Part shown: piece by piece, positions 13,982 through 18,445 of the stretch
Layout: each line of letters starts with the position of its first letter
How positions within the stretch are numbered: position 1 is the first letter of the stretch
Origin: RXOA01 sp964547105
GTDB taxonomy: Bacteria; Bipolaricaulota; Bipolaricaulia; UBA7950; UBA9294
Direction: 5' to 3'
Length of the DNA: 18,445 nt
Assembly (NCBI GenBank): GCA_964547105.1
Contig: CAZJLO010000035.1
Coordinates: 1 to 18,445, forward strand
The notes under the pieces: model-generated
The model's input: the letters and a program-made list of their open reading frames with translations, nothing else
Told to the model about the DNA's origin: nothing
Databases searched by the model: none
Translations under genes and position numbers: made by a program

Positions 13982-14890
13982 ATGAACGTCGCGCCCATGG
14001 ACTCGGAATTGCGTTCAATCATCCGAGATGTTGGCGAGAGCCTACGCGAACGTTCGAAAGCCTACGTCTCTGGATTGGAGTGCCGCTTCCTCTGTGACCT
14101 CATTGGTCGACTGGGATACGCAACGGAAGATCCCCGGGTTCGAAGGGTCATCAAGAACTACTTCCTTGATTCCCCCTCTGTGAAGCTTCTACGGCAGACA
14201 GAGGAGTCAGCGGAGCAAGTCCGGTTCGTCAAAGACTGGACAGACTACTTGAGGGCCGTTGCTCAAGGGAAGTACGGACTCTCTAAGCCGGATGCCGAGG
14301 ATGTTGCCAGCAAGACGTGGATTGCGCTTCTGGGATCCTTGGATCAGTTCGAGTATCGGGCAAGACTTAGGACCTACGCGTTCGCGATTCTCAGTCACGC
14401 GGTCTACAAGGAGCCCAACTCGGACGGATCAAGAACGGTCTCTCTTGATGAATCATGGGAAGAGGGGGCCTCGAAGCTTGAGCATGTTGCAGATATGTCT
14501 CCGTTGCCGGATGCGGTGGTGGCAAGGGGCGATTACGAGACACGGCTGCGTGCCGTCGTTGCTTCCGCTGTCGAGCGGTGCTGCGAGGTCATGCGGAACG
14601 CGCAGATCTCGCGTGAGGAGAAACATCGGATCGGCGCGTTGTCCTTCTCCGACGATCTGAGCCCTAGGGAGATCGCGGAGGATTTGGGACTCGAGGCAAA
14701 CGATGTGAGAGTAATCGTCCATCGGATCCGAAAACGGATGAAAGCGGATGCTGAGCTGCGTGAGATCTTGGCTGAGAGGCTGGACTTGCAGCTCTCCGAG
14801 CGCACGAACCCAGATCCCGGATGCGATGGGTGTCAGGATCGTCGGCGCCAGACCCACGAGAACGGCGGATTGACGGAAGCGAAGAGGTGA
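13982..14890 (+). CDS. Long sigma-70-like (ECF-related) protein with extra N- and C-terminal parts
   Basis: A 302-residue protein, far longer than a normal ECF factor. Residues 1-85 are a helical extension without a recognised domain. About 86-145 resemble sigma region 2 (KPDAEDVASKTWIALLGSL, then ARLRTYAFAILSHAVYKE). Residues 150-190 are an acidic linker. About 195-262 resemble region 4, with SFSDDLSPREIAEDLGLEAN and DVRVIVHRIRKRMK as a helix-turn-helix. The last 40 residues add CDGC (281-284) and a nearby His (292), which might bind metal. GAGAGGA about nine bases before the ATG supports the start. No anti-sigma gene follows; the next gene is the convergent RNA repair gene pnkp. It may direct transcription of a specific set of genes, possibly sensing through its extra parts; that is inference. 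Confidence 0.8.
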   Translation: MNVAPMDSELRSIIRDVGESLRERSKAYVSGLECRFLCDLIGRLGYATEDPRVRRVIKNYFLDSPSVKLLRQTEESAEQVRFVKDWTDYLRAVAQGKYGLSKPDAEDVASKTWIALLGSLDQFEYRARLRTYAFAILSHAVYKEPNSDGSRTVSLDESWEEGASKLEHVADMSPLPDAVVARGDYETRLRAVVASAVERCCEVMRNAQISREEKHRIGALSFSDDLSPREIAEDLGLEANDVRVIVHRIRKRMKADAELREILAERLDLQLSERTNPDPGCDGCQDRRRQTHENGGLTEAKR

Positions 14891-14940
14891 CACCCCAGAG
14901 ATGAGACGGGCAGGAATGGAACGGACTTGACAAGGGCAGC

Positions 14941-15000
14941 CACGTGAGGTCCATCGACGATTCGCGGGCGACTTCGGAGGCCGAAAGTACCGGTCACGTG
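14941..15000. terminator. Inverted repeats between convergent genes, possible bidirectional terminator
   Basis: The 115-base convergent gap contains outer arms CACGTGA (14941-14947) and TCACGTG (14994-15000). Inside is a hairpin ACTTCGG-AGG-CCGAAAGT (14971-14988) with one bulged base. No T-tract is present on either strand, so the terminator call rests on position and pairing only. Confidence 0.35.
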
Positions 15001-15005
15001 TCGCG

Positions 15006-17552
15006 CTAGAGACGAGGGTCGAGTGGTTCGCTTTCTAACGCAAGAACACCAAGAACGCACTCATGGATCGAACGTAAGGGCTCTCTGTGGACGAAGCGTT
15101 GAAGGGCCTCGGCACCGAGTGCGAACTCCGCTAGTGCCAGAGAGCGCTTGCGCCGCAACGATCGCTTCTTGAGCAGTAAGAGGTTGGCTGGCTCCGTGTA
15201 GTCGGGTCCGTAGATCATGCGCAGATACTCGCGGCCGCGACATTTGATCGCTGGCTGAGTGTTTCCATGTGGGACGAATTCCAGCGGCTTGACCACAATC
15301 CCTTCCTGGCCGATATCCTCCAAGGAGTCCCACCAGCAGCAAACGGATTGCCTATCTTCAGGATCCGAAGGGTCAACCGTCTGATGCGGCGTAGCCAGAA
15401 GAAAGCCGGGCGCGGATTCGCAAAGCTCTCTCACCTTCGTCATGTGCCACAGATGATCTCTAGAGGTATGCACGGCTCCCTCGGATGCCAGCACGTGAAA
15501 CGGGGCAATACGGATGTCTTCGATGCCACTGACCGTCCAGCAGTATTCCTCGTATGAAGATGCATAGAAAGCCATTCGTTCCTGTCGTGCCTTGTACAGT
15601 TCAAGAAGCGCAGCGGCATCCGGTGAGCGTTCTGCCGTCTGTCGAAGAGCATCGACGGCTGAAGTCAATGCGGCCGTTCCGGCTGTGGCCACGGCGTCAT
15701 AGTGATCGCGGATCAAATCGGAAGCCTTGAGGGACCATGGGAGAATCTCGCAGTCAATACAGAACCATGACGTGGAGAAAATCTCCCACCACCCGGCGCC
15801 CGAGAGAGCTGTGCGGAACGCATCGAGGACTTCCCGCTCTAGGTCGGGTTCCCGGAAGAAGCGTCGGCCCGTTCGGGTGTAACACGCCCCCGCGCTGCTG
15901 CCAGCAGTGCCGAACCGCTCAAGAGCGGCTTCTTCGTCTTCGCAGACAATGACGGTGGCACGCGATCCCATGTGTTTCTGCTGGCAGACAACCGTGGAAC
16001 ACTGTTGGTCCCTGTAGTAATCGAGGGCATCAGAGGGATGCTCGAGGAACTCCTCCCGATGACTTGCGTTGCACGGAGACATCGTTGGGGGGAGATAGAT
16101 GATCCACCTGGGGTCGACAGCAAAACGGTTCATCGCTTCGATAGCGGCAGCAATCTCCATTGCCGTTAGCCCGATCCGGCGACCAAGGCTTGTCTTGATC
16201 GATCGTCTTCCCGAGACATCCTCATAGCGAAGGATCTGATCATGTCGTTGCTGAAGAGTGAGATCTGCTGGCTCTCCGTGCGCTGAACCGGGCTGAGCAC
16301 GCCTCACGTACCTGCGGCGTGCGGGAATCGTGACAAGCTCCATCTCGGGATACCGCATTGCGGTCAATCCGCCTCCGAAGACACATCCCGTGTCAAGGTC
16401 CATCGTGCGATTCAGCCATTCCGCGCTGCGCACAGCAACGTGTCCATACAGGACATGTGGCTCTCCGCGGTAATTGGATGCCCAGTTGCGGCGGATGGGG
16501 AAGCCCATCTCATCGATCTCGCCTGTTGTGTCTCCGTACAACGCGAAGTCCAGCACGGAAGGTGCTTCCCGGCCGTGCATGTCCTCCTTGAGGCCGGCAT
16601 GGGCAACCACCAGGCGTCCCTGATCTAGCACGAGATGCGCCGGAAGGGCTGAGAAGAAGCTTCTCAATCGTTCGATTGTCTCCTCGCGCGTCGCTTCTGG
16701 AAGGGCATCGATCTCTCCCAGTGTTGCATCGAGGCCATGACCCTTCGGGAGTTGAACGCCTGACAGTGCTTTCAGGAGGCGGTACTCATGATTCCCTGGG
16801 ACACAGAGACCACTCCCGGCGCAAACCATGTCGTACACACGCGAGAAAGTGTCCAAGATTCGTGGGCCGCGGTCGACGATATCTCCTACGAACACGGCGG
16901 TGCGACCCTCGGGGTGACGATACGCGCCTTTCTGCCCCGGATGATACCCGAGCTTGTTGAGGAGGTCAGTCAATTCGTCGTAGCACCCATGGAGGTCGCC
17001 GATGACATCGACGGCCTGGATGTGTTGGGCATCGCAGGGCAGGCCGCGCCTTACGATGTGGATTGCCGAGATCTCCTGAGCTGAGTCAAGCTGAAACACG
17101 TGAGAGAATGCTTCCTCACCGAGCAGCGGAAGACTTCGCTTGAGGGCGCGTGCCTGCCCGCGGATCGCCGCAGACGGGATCCTGTCTTCGCCGCGGTTCT
17201 CGTTCCGCTTGAGGCATTCGCGCTCTGAAACGTTGAGGACGAAGGCGATGCCAGCGACATGGTATTCGGAAGCAAGCTCAAGCAAGCGCTTGCGATCGTC
17301 GGCATACACGTTGGTGGCATCAATCACGGTGAGCCGCCCCCTTGCCAATCGCCTTGATGCGATCTCCCGTAGGAGCGCGAACGCATCCTCTGTTGCGCTC
17401 TGATCTGTTCGATCATCAGCTACGAGTGCCCGACACATATCGGCGCTAACGACCTCGGTGGGAGCGAACATCTTGGCTGCGAAGGTGCTCTTGCCCGATC
17501 CGGATACGCCAACGAGAACGACCAGGGCAAGTCGGGGAATCTCAATATTCAT
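15006..17552 (-). CDS. pnkp: Polynucleotide kinase-phosphatase-ligase of bacterial RNA repair
   Basis: An 848-residue protein of the bacterial Pnkp family (the Clostridium thermocellum enzyme is about 870). Three enzymes are fused. A 5'-kinase comes first, with P-loop GVSGSGKST (15-23) and TVIDATNV (75-82). A metallophosphatase removes 2'-3' cyclic and 3' phosphates: GDLHG (185-189), GDIVDRG (223-229), GNHE (253-256), VVAHAG (315-320) and YGH (369-371). The ligase domain has nucleotidyl-transfer lysine K526 in KHMGSR, then EGIVVKP (750-756) and IKCRGREYLRMIYGPDY (769-785). All motifs appear intact. Pnkp heals cut RNA ends; its ligase is known to need Hen1 for sealing. The ATG overlaps the hen1 stop by four bases (17549-17552), so both are one operon. 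Its end faces the long sigma-like gene. Confidence 0.97.
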   Translation of the reverse strand: MNIEIPRLALVVLVGVSGSGKSTFAAKMFAPTEVVSADMCRALVADDRTDQSATEDAFALLREIASRRLARGRLTVIDATNVYADDRKRLLELASEYHVAGIAFVLNVSERECLKRNENRGEDRIPSAAIRGQARALKRSLPLLGEEAFSHVFQLDSAQEISAIHIVRRGLPCDAQHIQAVDVIGDLHGCYDELTDLLNKLGYHPGQKGAYRHPEGRTAVFVGDIVDRGPRILDTFSRVYDMVCAGSGLCVPGNHEYRLLKALSGVQLPKGHGLDATLGEIDALPEATREETIERLRSFFSALPAHLVLDQGRLVVAHAGLKEDMHGREAPSVLDFALYGDTTGEIDEMGFPIRRNWASNYRGEPHVLYGHVAVRSAEWLNRTMDLDTGCVFGGGLTAMRYPEMELVTIPARRRYVRRAQPGSAHGEPADLTLQQRHDQILRYEDVSGRRSIKTSLGRRIGLTAMEIAAAIEAMNRFAVDPRWIIYLPPTMSPCNASHREEFLEHPSDALDYYRDQQCSTVVCQQKHMGSRATVIVCEDEEAALERFGTAGSSAGACYTRTGRRFFREPDLEREVLDAFRTALSGAGWWEIFSTSWFCIDCEILPWSLKASDLIRDHYDAVATAGTAALTSAVDALRQTAERSPDAAALLELYKARQERMAFYASSYEEYCWTVSGIEDIRIAPFHVLASEGAVHTSRDHLWHMTKVRELCESAPGFLLATPHQTVDPSDPEDRQSVCCWWDSLEDIGQEGIVVKPLEFVPHGNTQPAIKCRGREYLRMIYGPDYTEPANLLLLKKRSLRRKRSLALAEFALGAEALQRFVHREPLRSIHECVLGVLALESEPLDPRL

Positions 17553-18445
17553 CGACGGAACACCGCCATCTGCGTCGGGCAGCCGTACATAGAATGATGT
17601 GGACCAATGCCGTCGATGGACACCTTGAGGCCATACTCCTCAGAAACGTCGACGGCCCACGATTCGAACTCTTCTCTTGTCCACTCGAAGCGATGGTCGG
17701 GATGCCGAAGCTCTCCCGACGAGAGATCGGCGAAGGTTTCGTTGTACTCGGCATTGGGTGTAGTAAGGATGACGAAGAGGGGATTGGAATCTCCGAAGAT
17801 GACATGGGCGAATGCGTTGAGGCGCTCCGGTTCGATGTGCTCTAGTACGTCAATGGCAACAACGGCGTCGAATCCACGCAGCCGCGTGTCTACGTAGAGC
17901 GCGGATCCGTGTAGCAACTCGATTCGATCGTCGCGCCGCGATCGGTTGATGCCGTACTGGAGTCGCTTGTTCGCGCGGTGAAGCATGTGCATGGAGACAT
18001 CCATGCCGCAAATGCGCGTGAATTGGCTCTCCTTGCTCAGTCGCTCAAGCAATCGCCCCCCGCCGCATCCTACGTCGAGAACAGTTCGTGCTCCACAGTC
18101 TCGCAGTGCTTCCACGATTGCCTCGTATCGCTGAACGCCCAATGCGGTTTGAGTTGGTTTTGCCGTCACGGAGGCGAAATCCGATGGGCGAGAATCCGCA
18201 TCGTGGTTCTCTTTGCTGTCGAGACGCCGAAGCGCGCAGTCGACGAATCTCATCTGGTGTTTCAGGTACCGCGATGCGATGGCCTGTCTCTGAGGATGCT
18301 GAGCAAGCCATCCCTCTCCATGTCGAACGAGTTTGTCGACCTCATCTTCTCCGACCCAGTAGTGCTTGTTGTCATCCAGAACGGAGATCAAGACATACAG
18401 ATGGGAGAGAACGCTTGAGAGAGTGGCGGTCGTTGCCAGGTGAAG
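17549..18445 (-). CDS. hen1: 3'-terminal RNA ribose 2'-O-methyltransferase Hen1 (5' end outside window)
   Basis: The minus-strand frame stays open to the right edge: the 18 codons upstream of a TTG at 18391 read as the conserved family sequence (LSSVLSHLYVL, then ISVLDDNKHYWVGEDEVDKL). The gene is therefore truncated by the window and the TTG is not the start; 298 residues are visible. The visible part is the end of the N-terminal ligase-activating domain and the whole C-terminal methyltransferase. Motif I is VLDVGCGGGRLLERL; the metal site is DVLEH with RHPDHRFEWTREEF downstream. Hen1 methylates the 2'-OH at the 3' end of cleaved RNA before Pnkp seals it, which protects the repaired RNA from being cut again at the same site. 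The first acidic residue of the metal motif is Asp here rather than the usual Glu. It overlaps pnkp by four bases. Confidence 0.95.
   Translation of the reverse strand, partial: LHLATTATLSSVLSHLYVLISVLDDNKHYWVGEDEVDKLVRHGEGWLAQHPQRQAIASRYLKHQMRFVDCALRRLDSKENHDADSRPSDFASVTAKPTQTALGVQRYEAIVEALRDCGARTVLDVGCGGGRLLERLSKESQFTRICGMDVSMHMLHRANKRLQYGINRSRRDDRIELLHGSALYVDTRLRGFDAVVAIDVLEHIEPERLNAFAHVIFGDSNPLFVILTTPNAEYNETFADLSSGELRHPDHRFEWTREEFESWAVDVSEEYGLKVSIDGIGPHHSMYGCPTQMAVFRR

Overview
The window looks like a stretch of chromosome from a diderm (outer-membrane) bacterium of moderate to fairly high GC content. The evidence is a LolA-like/FtsX/LolD export set, a beta-rich exported protein, many GTG/TTG starts with clear Shine-Dalgarno sites, and dense gene packing with ATGA overlaps. 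I cannot name the lineage from sequence alone. No rRNA, tRNA, CRISPR array, insertion sequence or phage gene was seen.

Layout. (1) 1-2180, plus strand: the end of an outer-membrane lipoprotein-sorting (LolA-like) protein, an FtsX/MacB-type permease and a LolD/MacB-type ATPase, all overlapping, then a 75-residue membrane protein (2403-2630). (2) 2631-3104: a mostly gene-free stretch with a nested inverted repeat and one doubtful small ORF. (3) 3105-4672: a tight operon of an ECF sigma factor, a zinc-finger anti-sigma factor and two small unknown proteins. The two unknown proteins share a G-x3-E-x-A-x-E-x-A-x2-Y motif. (4) 4778-9756: an exported beta-rich protein, a chloramphenicol-acetyltransferase-fold protein, and a poly-gamma-glutamate locus pgsB-pgsC-pgsW with no pgsA in view. 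(5) 9871-13873: the nucleoside phosphorylase ppnP, an S9 family peptidase, and an exported metallo-beta-lactamase-fold protein carrying two 95-residue Ig/cadherin-like repeats. (6) 13982-14890: an unusually long sigma-70-like protein. (7) 15006-18445, minus strand and convergent: an RNA repair cassette of hen1 (cut by the right edge) and pnkp, overlapping by ATGA.

How the parts fit. The Lol-like set, the sigma/anti-sigma operon and the beta-rich protein fit an envelope theme. PgsB, PgsC and PgsW would make and handle a gamma-linked glutamate polymer; the CAT-like enzyme just upstream could act on it, but that is inference. Pnkp and Hen1 are the known bacterial system that heals, 2'-O-methylates and reseals RNA cut by ribotoxins. 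The most interesting items are the long sigma-like protein facing the RNA repair cassette, an Asp in place of the usual Glu in the Hen1 metal site, the shared motif in the sigma operon, and the PgsBCW locus.
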